Part shown: piece by piece, positions 1-5,839 of the stretch
Layout of the letters: each line of letters opens with the position of its first letter
Numbering within the stretch: the stretch's first letter is position 1
Assembly (NCBI GenBank): GCA_905200565.1
Contig: CAJKKX010000167.1
Location: 1 to 5,839, forward strand
Direction of reading: 5' to 3'
DNA length: 5,839 nucleotides
Origin: an uncultured Lachnospiraceae bacterium
GTDB taxonomy: Bacteria; Bacillota_A; Clostridia; Lachnospirales; Lachnospiraceae
Translations under genes and position numbers: made by a program
The notes under the pieces: generated by a model
Database searches by the model: none
What the model was told of the DNA's origin: nothing
Seen by the model: only the letters and a program-made list of their open reading frames with translations

Positions 1-168
1 GATTAAATCGGTGTAATATGCGATCTGAACTTGATAGGAATTCTGCTGCTCCTCCGCATCGGTAGAAACCCGGCAGTAAGCGGCAACCCGCAGTTCTCTG
101 GCTGTTTTTATCCGCACTATGTTCTTTACCGAGCACTTTGTAGCCGGGATCATCTCCACCTTCCTCAT
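1..168 (-). CDS. Second large serine recombinase, N-terminal fragment (runs off the window)
   Basis: Only the first 56 codons are present, and the frame is still open at the window edge. Residues 27-36 read [10 protein letters not shown], the signature start of a serine recombinase catalytic domain, which places the nucleophilic serine at residue 35; the following QQNSYQVQ segment is also typical of the large serine recombinase family. These enzymes cut and rejoin DNA at att sites through a phosphoserine intermediate. The ATG at 168 is chosen because AGGAAGGTGGG lies 8 bases upstream (177-187) and the start overlaps the stop of the preceding recombinase as ATGA, implying translational coupling. 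An in-frame ATG at 153 is a weaker alternative. Length, Zn ribbon and C-terminus cannot be judged. The sequence is clearly different from the neighbouring recombinase, so this is not a recent duplication. Family assignment is confident; partner role is inferred. Confidence 0.9.
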   Translation of the reverse strand, partial: MRKVEMIPATKCSVKNIVRIKTARELRVAAYCRVSTDAEEQQNSYQVQIAYYTDLI

Positions 169-1955
169 ATAATTATCCCACCTTCCTGCACATCTCCGTC
201 TGTCAGCCGGGGATGTGTACGCCTGTGATCATCAACCTTCGTATGCAGCTCCACCTCTGTTCTTGTATCGTCAAACCAGTGTACGGTGTAATGGAGGGCA
301 TCATGAACCACAACAGAAAGGACAAACGCACTCACATACCGGTCTGTCATCCCATTTAAAAACATAAAAAATCCGTCTTCTCCCGGCGGAAGCTCCTGCA
401 TCCATGCAATTGCTCGCTCCCTGTGCATATGAGCCGCCTCCAGTTCTTCCCAGTAGCCTTCCATATAAGAAAGCCGCTCTCTCCAGCTCTTTTCCCGTTC
501 TCCGGCAAGTGCCGCCGCCTCGTCGTCCTTCTCTTTTTGGGCGTTTTTCATATCGGCAGATGCTTTTCGCATCTGCTGTCTGAGAAACTCCTTGTCCCGC
601 TCTATGAAATCGACACGCTGCATACGCGACAGCCGTTCCAGCATCTGACCGACAAACTCCGTCATCCCGTCTGCAAAATCCAGCTTATGTTCCCCGCAGT
701 TTTCGTAACTCCCGCTTAAAATGTCACCGCTTCCCACATCGTCCGGTATTGCCTGTGCGGTGAGCCGAAAACGCTCCAGAAGGGCTTTCCGAAACATCCG
801 GACGATCTGTTCCTCATACACCTTTTCATTGCCGCAAAGCATTCTTCCATTATTTTTTACTGTGGACGGACAAAACCAGATCGGGTGGTATTTTGTATTG
901 CGGACATTGTAAAAGCGTCCGCAGTGCCCGCAAATCAGCCTGCCGGAAAGCGCATGTGGTTTTGCCGCCCTGCCTGACACTCTTGTAATCGCTTCCATTT
1001 TTCGTTTTTCTTTCGCCCGTGCAAACAATTCGTGACTGATGATCGCCGGATGATGATCGTGTACAATATACTGTACGATTTCTCCTTTATTCTCCCTCAC
1101 CTTATGCGTCAGATAGTCCTCGGTATAGGTTTTCTGTATCAGCACGTCTCCGGTATAGCGCTCGTTTGCCAGAATATCGCCGATCTGCTGGGAAGTCCAG
1201 CCCTCCTCGATTTCCCCCTTCAGCTGCCCCTTTGCCGCATGCTCCAGCCGTTTTTTCGTGTAGCAGCTCACCTTGCGCGGAATCTTTTGGAAATTGAGGC
1301 TTCTCGCCAGCTCCTTAAACGTCATTCCCTCTACATAATTCTGAAATATCCATCGAACCACCTCCGCTTCCTTCTCCACCGGCGCCACTGCCCGATAGCG
1401 ATAACCGCTTTCTGTCGTAAGATATTCCCCGGTAAATCGATAACCGTAAATATCCTTGTTGCGCACCTCCCCTCTCGGAAATCGTTTCTGATTTCCCCAG
1501 TTTATATTAGCAGAAATCGAACGACTTTCTTCCTGCGCGATCGCAGCCAGCGCCGTCAGGAGAAAGCTCCCTGACAGATTGGCGGTATCTATCCCCTCCT
1601 TTTCAAAAAAGATCGTTGCCCCCGACTCCTTCAGCACCTTCATCGCCACCGTAAAATCCACCGTATTTCGCGCAAACCTTGATATTGACTTCGTCACGAT
1701 CCGATCGATCCTGCCCTCCCGGCAGTGCCGCAAAATTCGTGTAAAGCCCGTGCGTTTCTTCTGCGAAGTGCCTGAAATGCCATAATCAGAATAGATCCCG
1801 GCAAACTCCCATGCTTCATTTCTGCTCAAAAGCTGCTGAAAATACCTCTCCTGCGTCTCATACGAATTTTCCTGATCACTCTGCTCCGTCGAAACGCGGA
1901 TGTACGCGGCAACCTTTAACCGCCGTACCGCGCCGTTTTTTTCCTCTCTTTGCAT
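165..1955 (-). CDS. Large serine recombinase (resolvase/recombinase/Zn-ribbon), 596 aa
   Basis: Site-specific DNA recombinase expected to integrate or excise a mobile element. Domains visible: an N-terminal resolvase domain (about 14-155) with RVST placing the catalytic serine at residue 22, the YSDYGISG motif (55-62) and the arginine-bearing [10 protein letters not shown] motif (92-101); a recombinase domain (about 168-325, with IYGYRF, a [20 protein letters not shown] stretch, and [18 protein letters not shown] at 253-270); a zinc ribbon with C342-x2-C345 and C362/C374; then a charged, probably coiled-coil region (about 435-515) and a short C-terminal tail. Length is normal for the family and nothing essential is missing. 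The frame is open up to 2072, but ATG 1955 is preferred because AGGAAGGGAG (1963-1972) sits 7 bases upstream and the catalytic domain then begins close to the N-terminus. It is followed by a second recombinase with a 4-base ATGA overlap, so the two are probably co-expressed. Function is confident; the att sites and the element are unknown. Confidence 0.95.
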   Translation of the reverse strand: MQREEKNGAVRRLKVAAYIRVSTEQSDQENSYETQERYFQQLLSRNEAWEFAGIYSDYGISGTSQKKRTGFTRILRHCREGRIDRIVTKSISRFARNTVDFTVAMKVLKESGATIFFEKEGIDTANLSGSFLLTALAAIAQEESRSISANINWGNQKRFPRGEVRNKDIYGYRFTGEYLTTESGYRYRAVAPVEKEAEVVRWIFQNYVEGMTFKELARSLNFQKIPRKVSCYTKKRLEHAAKGQLKGEIEEGWTSQQIGDILANERYTGDVLIQKTYTEDYLTHKVRENKGEIVQYIVHDHHPAIISHELFARAKEKRKMEAITRVSGRAAKPHALSGRLICGHCGRFYNVRNTKYHPIWFCPSTVKNNGRMLCGNEKVYEEQIVRMFRKALLERFRLTAQAIPDDVGSGDILSGSYENCGEHKLDFADGMTEFVGQMLERLSRMQRVDFIERDKEFLRQQMRKASADMKNAQKEKDDEAAALAGEREKSWRERLSYMEGYWEELEAAHMHRERAIAWMQELPPGEDGFFMFLNGMTDRYVSAFVLSVVVHDALHYTVHWFDDTRTEVELHTKVDDHRRTHPRLTDGDVQEGGIII

Positions 1956-1962
1956 GAATATA

Positions 1963-1972
1963 CTCCCTTCCT
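1963..1972 (-). promoter_or_regulatory. Ribosome binding site deciding the recombinase start
   Basis: The minus strand reads AGGAAGGGAG, 7 bases before the ATG at 1955. No comparable site precedes the farther upstream in-frame start at 2072, which also lies at the edge of the terminator hairpin. This supports the 596-residue product over a 635-residue one. Confidence 0.75.
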
Positions 1973-2006
1973 CTTTTGTAAATTTTCCTGTCCTCCAGGA
2001 TACCCG

Positions 2007-2036
2007 TATATTCGCGCATTTTGATGACAATTTCAA
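2007..2036 (-). promoter_or_regulatory. Possible weak promoter for the recombinase cassette
   Basis: On the minus strand TTGAAA (2031-2036) resembles a -35 box and AATATA (2007-2012) could be a poor -10 box at an 18-base spacing. It lies between the terminator of the upstream operon and the recombinase ribosome binding site, where a promoter is expected. The -10 matches the consensus at only three of six bases, so this is a positional guess. Recombinase promoters are often weak or need an activator. Confidence 0.25.
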
Positions 2037-2070
2037 GACATTTTTAGCCCTGTAATGCTTTTGGGCAGGC

Positions 2071-2124
2071 AAAAAATATCCTCTGCGGTCTCTCCTGTTT
2101 GGGAAACCGCAGAGGATATTTTTC
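2071..2124 (-). terminator. Intrinsic terminator closing the membrane/VWA operon
   Basis: A perfect 18-bp inverted repeat (2072-2089 against 2106-2123) encloses a 16-base loop. On the minus strand the stem is followed by T6 (2071-2076), and it begins just 3 bases after the TAG of the 91-residue ORF (2127-2129). On the plus strand the stem also ends in a T-run, so it could work in both directions. It separates the VWA operon from the recombinase genes, which therefore need their own promoter. Confidence 0.88.
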
Positions 2125-2126
2125 TC

Positions 2127-2402
2127 CTAGTCAGAGTCTTCTTCACATAAAACGAGTTCTATTTCCTGAAAAAGCTGTCCAAAAGACGCTAATATCCAGA
2201 ATTTCATTGCATTTTCTCCGATTCTGCCTGCCTGTCTGTTTTCCAGATCAAATCCAAAAAATACAGCATCATCCCGTACTGCTTCTTCAAACGCCTCCTC
2301 TTCTATTTCCGCAAAAAAGCGGGAAACAATCTCCTGCAGCCCTTCTTTCACCGGAAAATTCAATACCATCGCATTTTCCGGCCGCTGGAAGAAATTATTC
2401 AT
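2127..2402 (-). CDS. Hypothetical small acidic protein, 91 aa
   Basis: Not recognised. The product is acidic (many E and D, ending CEEDSD), contains an E/A-rich stretch around residues 27-42 (AEIEEEAFEEA) that is likely helical, and a hydrophobic segment near 69-80 (FWILASFGQLFQ) too short and broken to be a clear membrane helix. There is no signal peptide. Its ATG at 2402 overlaps the end of the upstream VWA/Ig reading frame by 8 bases, and no convincing ribosome binding site precedes it, so it would depend on translational coupling. The operon terminator follows its TAG directly, which suggests it is the last gene of the transcript. Two alternatives are possible: it is the displaced 3' end of an older gene now joined to the truncated VWA locus, or a second frameshift links it to the upstream frame. 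Its helical look differs from the beta-rich upstream protein, which argues against simple continuation. Confidence 0.55.
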   Translation of the reverse strand: MNNFFQRPENAMVLNFPVKEGLQEIVSRFFAEIEEEAFEEAVRDDAVFFGFDLENRQAGRIGENAMKFWILASFGQLFQEIELVLCEEDSD

Positions 2403-3777
2403 TCTCTGAGAATTGGACTGTCCAGCTATGAGAATCGGGATCCGTAAACCAGGTTCCCACATCCACCTCTGTCCCGCAGCTTTTATACAGCATACACGGG
2501 ATAATCAGACGCTCCGGCATATCCGCCGTCTTTTCAGGCGCATGATTTACAATTTGAATCTCTCCTCTTACCGCCTCCATGCTCCCCGCCTGTGCCGTCA
2601 CGTAATAGTTTCCTTCTTTCTCAGGCCGGAAGCTCACGCCGGCGCGCCCTTCCTCAAAGGAAACCGTTTCCTGTCGGCATATCTCCTGGTTTTCATCGGT
2701 TATCGTTATTTCGCACTGATCTGCCTCGGAAATTTCCTGCGGATGCTTCACGACAATTTCAATCTCACTGCCCAGCGCACTCTCTGCCGGTACTTCCAGC
2801 TGCAGTGGAACATACGCAACCAATATTTCCGCACCGAGGCTCTGTCCGCTGCGCTCATTATAAAACTCTACGGTATAGTTGCCTTCCTCTGTAAATTTTT
2901 TATCAAAGTAAAATCCGCCCCGCTGCGTATCAGCGGCTGCCCGGCCCGCTTCTTCTCCATTGATCCTTACTATCCAGCTATCCTCCAGGAACCGCTCGCA
3001 ATCCTCCGCGCGAACCGCCAGTGTTTTTTCGGCAGCAATCGAATATGGTTTCAGCACAAGCGGAACGTTCTCATAACAAATGCATTTTTCCGGCAGCCCA
3101 TTTAGAGCGTACTCCACCTCCGGTACCTCTACATAAATGGTTTCGCCCCAATCCCAGCAATCCGTTATTCCGACACTTTCTTCGGAAGTCAGATCACTGT
3201 ACTCCCATTTCACGGTAAGATAATAAGCTCCGGTTCTGTTCAGCGGATATTCTGCCGTAAAGGAACTGCCCTCCACATCTGTAATCGCAAGCTCACTGTC
3301 GCTGCCCGCCTCCGCAACGGATAATTTTACATATTTCATACAGTCATCCGATACTGCTTCTCCATTTGGACCGGTGAGCTTTCCCTTTATCTGCAGTGTA
3401 TCTCCCAGCACATGCTCTGTTGAAACCTCCTCGCATTGCAGCTTTAGCTCCCCGTAGGAGGTGAATTTCAGCGTCACGGTTCCCGTGATTTCTTCTGCGC
3501 TGGATAAGGTATATTCTCCCGGCTGCGGATCTGTGATTTTCAAATTGACAGATGTATCCGTATATTCCATCAGAAAGCCTACTTCTGAATCACCCGTTTT
3601 AATCCGTACGCCGTCATCTTGTGTCAGTTTCGTAATCTTTTGCAGAATCTCTTCCTGTGAATCCCCATCCGGAACGATCGCTATATTTACTTCTCCGACA
3701 ATCTCCGGAATCTTAACTTTAACCCCGTCTTTCAGATCTCCGTTTTTGCTTCCGTTGTCTTCGCGTGGAACAACGCT
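2395..3777 (-). pseudogene. Ig-like C-terminal part of the VWA protein, frame-displaced and truncated
   Basis: This frame is open from just after a stop at 3778-3780 down to the TAA at 2395-2397. Its first ATG is at 3570, yet the preceding codons (about 3744-3571) read as good protein, including VKIPEIVGEVNIAIV and later KTGDSEVGFLMEYTDTSVNL. Next comes ITDPQPGEYTL, the kind of beta-strand segment that normally follows a VWA domain in secreted proteins. I therefore read it as residues 297-745 of the gene that starts at 4631. It is beta-rich, with roughly three Ig-like units: around 3440-3130, 3110-2810 and 2800-2550, the latter two with the strand motifs EEGNYTVEFY and KEGNYYVTAQ. It ends in DVGTWFTDPDSHSW, which looks like the beginning of a cadherin/PKD-like domain that is never completed. 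There is no membrane anchor or LPXTG signal. As an alternative, it could be translated alone from ATG 3570, which has only a poor ribosome binding site and would lack a signal peptide. Confidence 0.7.
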
Positions 3778-4631
3778 TCAAAAAACGCTTCATATTGTTC
3801 ATCGATCAGCTCCATCGCGCTTCTTCCCGGATCGTCCAGCCTTATTTTTTCCGTCTTGGAGCGATATTTCTGCGTCGGAGGATTCCGGCTCTCCAGAATA
3901 TTACTGAATTCCTCCACCCCATTTACCACTTTCATCAGGTACTTCTGCATTTCTTCATCATTAACCGGCGTTTCACTGTAGTTAATGACCGTCTTTTCTC
4001 CTTCTTCCGAAAAAACTGCAACGCTTTTCGGCACGGACTCTATCTCCGGTATGATCCCCATAAAGCAACAATCCTCCGGGAATTGTTCCGCCAGCTTTAT
4101 CATTTCTTCATACGCACTGCAGATATTCGTAAGATTGGAATTCTGCCCATCTCCGGCAACATCAAGGAATCCGTCTGTAATAAATAAAACCGTCTGTCTG
4201 CATTCAGAAACTCCCTCCCGCATTTGCTGCAGGACGTCCATGCCATGCGCCAGCGCTTTTCGAATATCTGTATAGCCGCCCTCATACGCAATCTCTCCCA
4301 GCGCATTCTTAATCATCTGGTTTCCCTTACTGCCATCCGGAAGGTAATACCAGGGATTCCCATCCTCCACCAGACAATCCCGCGTTTCTGTATCAAACAA
4401 CATCACTGACAGTTTGGCCGGATATGACGCCAGAGGCATTTTATTAATAAAACGCATGATCATATCTCCGGTCTGCCTTTGGCTGTCTATGTTTTTCATC
4501 GAGCCGCTTGTATCCAGCATAATCACAAAGTGATTTTCTACACTTTCTTCCTGTGCCATAACCGGGATCCCTGTCAGCGATATTATCGCTGTAAAAATAA
4601 GACCCATTATAGCTGCCCACATTTTCTTCAT
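3732..4631 (-). CDS. Secreted VWA-domain protein, 299 aa as read (N-terminal part of a frameshifted gene)
   Basis: An exported protein with a metal-dependent adhesion (MIDAS) VWA domain, expected to bind a protein ligand outside the membrane. The signal peptide is residues 1-26: Lys-rich start, hydrophobic core, VMA before QEES. The VWA domain (about 34-215) has a complete MIDAS set: DTSGS at 40-44, T121 in GGYTDIRKAL, and D153 in VLFITDG. ATG 4631 is preferred over an upstream in-frame TTG at 4667 because GGAGGAG (4639-4645) lies 7 bases before it and the signal peptide then starts properly. It follows the membrane-protein gene by 4 bases, so the two are one operon. The frame stops at TGA 3732, shortly after an A5 run (3743-3747), while the -1 frame continues with matching Ig-like sequence. 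A single added A gives a 745-residue protein switching frame after Lys296. The family is clear; the ligand and pathway are unknown. Confidence 0.88.
   Translation of the reverse strand: MKKMWAAIMGLIFTAIISLTGIPVMAQEESVENHFVIMLDTSGSMKNIDSQRQTGDMIMRFINKMPLASYPAKLSVMLFDTETRDCLVEDGNPWYYLPDGSKGNQMIKNALGEIAYEGGYTDIRKALAHGMDVLQQMREGVSECRQTVLFITDGFLDVAGDGQNSNLTNICSAYEEMIKLAEQFPEDCCFMGIIPEIESVPKSVAVFSEEGEKTVINYSETPVNDEEMQKYLMKVVNGVEEFSNILESRNPPTQKYRSKTEKIRLDDPGRSAMELIDEQYEAFFEALFHAKTTEAKTEI
3743..3747 (-). other. A5 run at the probable frameshift point of the VWA gene
   Basis: On the minus strand the frame reads GCA AAA ACG GAG ATC TGA. Inserting one A, or slipping back one base on the AAA codon, gives GCA AAA AAC GGA GAT CTG and enters the open Ig-like frame. 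The two open frames overlap only between 3777 and 3735, so the shift must lie there, and this run is the only homopolymer of five or more in that stretch. It may be an assembly error, a true mutation, or a slippage site. Confidence 0.6.
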
Positions 4632-4635
4632 CCTT

Positions 4636-5805
4636 CTACTCCTCCACTTCCTCAAAATCCAGTTCAATTACCAGCAAAGGCTTCCCTGCATTCTCCTGTT
4701 TTTCCCATTTAAAAGATTTCTCCCCATCATCACTTTCTTGAATGAAAAAATCTCTTCGCTCTTCATCGCCTATCCGTGCCCTAATCGTAATCTGCGGCCC
4801 AGATCTAATATAAAGCGGATTCTTAAGGATATCTTTAAACTCGATGCATTCCCCTTCCGTAATAATTTTTTCGTCTATTTCCTTTATCTCGCCGTTTATC
4901 CGGACCTTTTCTGCATCACATCCCAAATATTGCGCGAATTCCCCCAACAGATTTCCTCCCAGTTGACACATTGCTGCGGCGTCCTCTCCCTCCGTCACAC
5001 TATCCAATGGTTCCTCTGAAAAATCTTTTTTATCTATATACCATCGCACATCCTCATACTGTACTACCGGAATCATGTCTTTCACTGTTTCAGTCTCTGT
5101 TTCCGTCTCTGTTTCTGTCTCTGTTTCCGTATCCGGCTCTGGGTCTATCTCGTCCGGAATATCTTTTGCTATCAGGCTTACTGTTATATTGATTTTTGCG
5201 TAGTATTTTTCATTATAAAAAATCCGGCTTATTGCATATACCGGAAAATCTCTGATTGCACTCCACCCTTCTCCCTCAACAGGCTCCACGCGTTCAATCT
5301 TATACGTTTCCTCCTCAACAACTTCCGCCTTTACCAGTTCTCCGTTATTTTTTATATGAAAAGTAAGGCGAACCGATCTGGACATCAGTTCTATAATTTC
5401 GGAACCCTGTATGAACACATCTTCTTCGTCCTCTTTCTTCTTATTATCAAATACACTTTCCGTCATTACTCTGAGCTGACTGTTAATCTCATCAAAGGTC
5501 ACTATTCCTGCAAAAAAAGAAAATGTTCCCACCAAACCCATGAAAAGATATAGAAGCCATGTTGCCAGATTGTCCAGATAATGTCCGAACAATATCGCTG
5601 CCAGATCAAAACTTCCTATTCCAAGACCTCCCATAAAAGAATATAGCCAGATACAAATCTGCAGTAATTCCCTGACTCCTGCAAGATTCTTAAATTCATC
5701 TGATATGGGATGCCTGCAAAAAAGATGCCCAAAAACAAACAAACCAACGCATAGTACTATCAGAATAACCCGTTTTAAACGAATAAGTCTTGTATCCGCC
5801 TCCAT
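4636..5805 (-). CDS. Three-helix membrane protein with long hydrophilic domain and Thr-Glu linker, 389 aa
   Basis: Not assignable to a named family by eye. Three hydrophobic segments occupy about 13-30, 47-74 and 81-104; positive residues near the N-terminus (R6, R9, K11, R12) suggest it faces the cytoplasm, which would place the large C-terminal domain outside. After a charged stretch (NKKKEDEED, 121-129) comes a mixed alpha/beta region (about 130-220) containing GSEIIELM, weakly reminiscent of the exposed part of small pilus-associated (Tad-like) membrane proteins; I would not rest on this. An alternating Thr-Glu linker (226-240) separates it from a second domain (about 245-389) ending in acidic EEVEE. 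ATG 5805 is chosen because GGGAG (5814-5818) lies 8 bases upstream; a GTG at 5820 would add five residues. The secreted VWA gene starts 4 bases after its stop, with its ribosome binding site inside this gene's last codons, so the products probably work together at the cell surface (inference). Confidence 0.85.
   Translation of the reverse strand: MEADTRLIRLKRVILIVLCVGLFVFGHLFCRHPISDEFKNLAGVRELLQICIWLYSFMGGLGIGSFDLAAILFGHYLDNLATWLLYLFMGLVGTFSFFAGIVTFDEINSQLRVMTESVFDNKKKEDEEDVFIQGSEIIELMSRSVRLTFHIKNNGELVKAEVVEEETYKIERVEPVEGEGWSAIRDFPVYAISRIFYNEKYYAKINITVSLIAKDIPDEIDPEPDTETETETETETETETVKDMIPVVQYEDVRWYIDKKDFSEEPLDSVTEGEDAAAMCQLGGNLLGEFAQYLGCDAEKVRINGEIKEIDEKIITEGECIEFKDILKNPLYIRSGPQITIRARIGDEERRDFFIQESDDGEKSFKWEKQENAGKPLLVIELDFEEVEE
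4639..4645 (-). promoter_or_regulatory. Ribosome binding site of the VWA gene, inside the upstream gene
   Basis: GGAGGAG on the minus strand is formed by the last sense codons of the membrane-protein gene, 7 bases before the VWA ATG at 4631. It is close to the ideal Shine-Dalgarno sequence. It fixes the start at 4631 and indicates translational coupling of the two genes. Confidence 0.8.
5087..5134 (-). repeat. 12-bp tandem repeat encoding a Thr-Glu linker
   Basis: Four consecutive 12-base units on the plus strand (GTTTCnGTCTCT, at 5087, 5099, 5111 and 5123); the last is degenerate at its end. Read on the minus strand they encode fifteen alternating Thr/Glu residues (226-240) of the membrane protein. 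The units are six-base multiples in coding terms, so copy-number change would lengthen or shorten the linker without shifting the frame. Third positions vary slightly between units, so the array is not brand-new. Confidence 0.85.
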
Positions 5806-5813
5806 AATCCCAT

Positions 5814-5818
5814 CTCCC
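5814..5818 (-). promoter_or_regulatory. Ribosome binding site of the membrane-protein gene
   Basis: GGGAG on the minus strand sits 8 bases before the ATG at 5805 and partly overlaps the competing GTG codon at 5820. This is why the shorter start is preferred. An in-frame TGA at 5836-5838 rules out a longer N-terminus. Confidence 0.55.
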
Positions 5819-5839
5819 ACACTTCTTCTCGACCCTCAT

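Noticed and set aside
1032..1574. A 180-codon plus-strand open frame, and other plus-strand frames throughout the window
   Set aside because: They lie antisense to well-supported minus-strand genes, show no recognisable motif, and lack ribosome binding sites. They are shadows of the coding frames.
1955..2072. A longer N-terminus (39 extra residues) for the complete recombinase, starting at 2072
   Set aside because: The extra residues are not recombinase-like, the start lies at the edge of the terminator hairpin, and ATG 1955 has a strong, well-spaced ribosome binding site.
2072..2123. The 18-bp inverted repeat as a recombination (att) site
   Set aside because: Its position directly after a stop codon and the T6 tail on the transcribed strand fit a terminator fully; nothing specific points to recombination.
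2403..2462. An extended start (GTG at 2462) for the 91-residue ORF
   Set aside because: The added residues only mirror the other frame of the Ig-like protein, and no ribosome binding site is present; ATG 2402 is simpler.
4100..4306. A 68-codon minus-strand frame within the VWA gene
   Set aside because: It is in another frame inside the intact MIDAS-bearing domain and shows no independent coding signal.
5087..5134. Possible CRISPR-like repeat
   Set aside because: The units are directly adjacent 12-mers without spacers and encode an in-frame Thr-Glu linker.
5821..5839. An upstream gene's 3' end at the right edge
   Set aside because: Only 19-34 bases are available and several frames stay possible, so no gene can be supported there.

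Overview
The window comes from a low-to-moderate GC Firmicute, most likely a Clostridia/Lachnospiraceae-type gut bacterium. The signs are strong GGAGG-type ribosome binding sites, ATGA stop/start overlaps, a Zn-ribbon large serine recombinase of the clostridial kind, and a secreted VWA/Ig-like protein typical in style of that group. Genus cannot be told from the sequence. Every gene I can support lies on the minus strand, so the window reads from right to left.

Right half (about 5805 to 2127): a compact leftward operon. It starts with a three-helix membrane protein that has a long hydrophilic tail interrupted by a Thr-Glu repeat. A secreted protein with a complete VWA metal-binding (MIDAS) motif follows 4 bases later. 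The VWA reading frame stops at 3732, but the next frame over is open from 3777 and continues straight into the beta-rich Ig-like part of what looks like the same protein. One extra A in an A5 run (3743-3747) would restore a single 745-residue protein. The locus is therefore a frameshifted gene, a sequencing-indel victim, or a slippage site. The beta-rich part then ends abruptly inside a cadherin/PKD-like start motif. An unrecognised 91-residue acidic ORF overlaps its stop by 8 bases. A perfect 18-bp hairpin with a T-run terminates the operon.

Left half (1955 to 1): a leftward cassette of at least two large serine recombinases. The first is complete (596 aa: catalytic domain, recombinase domain, Zn ribbon, coiled coil). 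Its stop overlaps the start of a second one (ATGA), of which only the first 56 codons are in the window. This is the usual architecture of multi-recombinase integration modules of mobile elements, so the left part is probably the end of an integrated element. The VWA locus beside it may be native DNA at the junction or element cargo; the window alone cannot decide.

The non-coding gap 1956-2126 holds the terminator, a ribosome binding site and at best a weak promoter. No tRNA, rRNA, CRISPR array or IS is visible. The most unusual parts are the membrane-protein/VWA pair, which I cannot assign to a named system, and the pattern of damage at its 3' end next to the recombinases.
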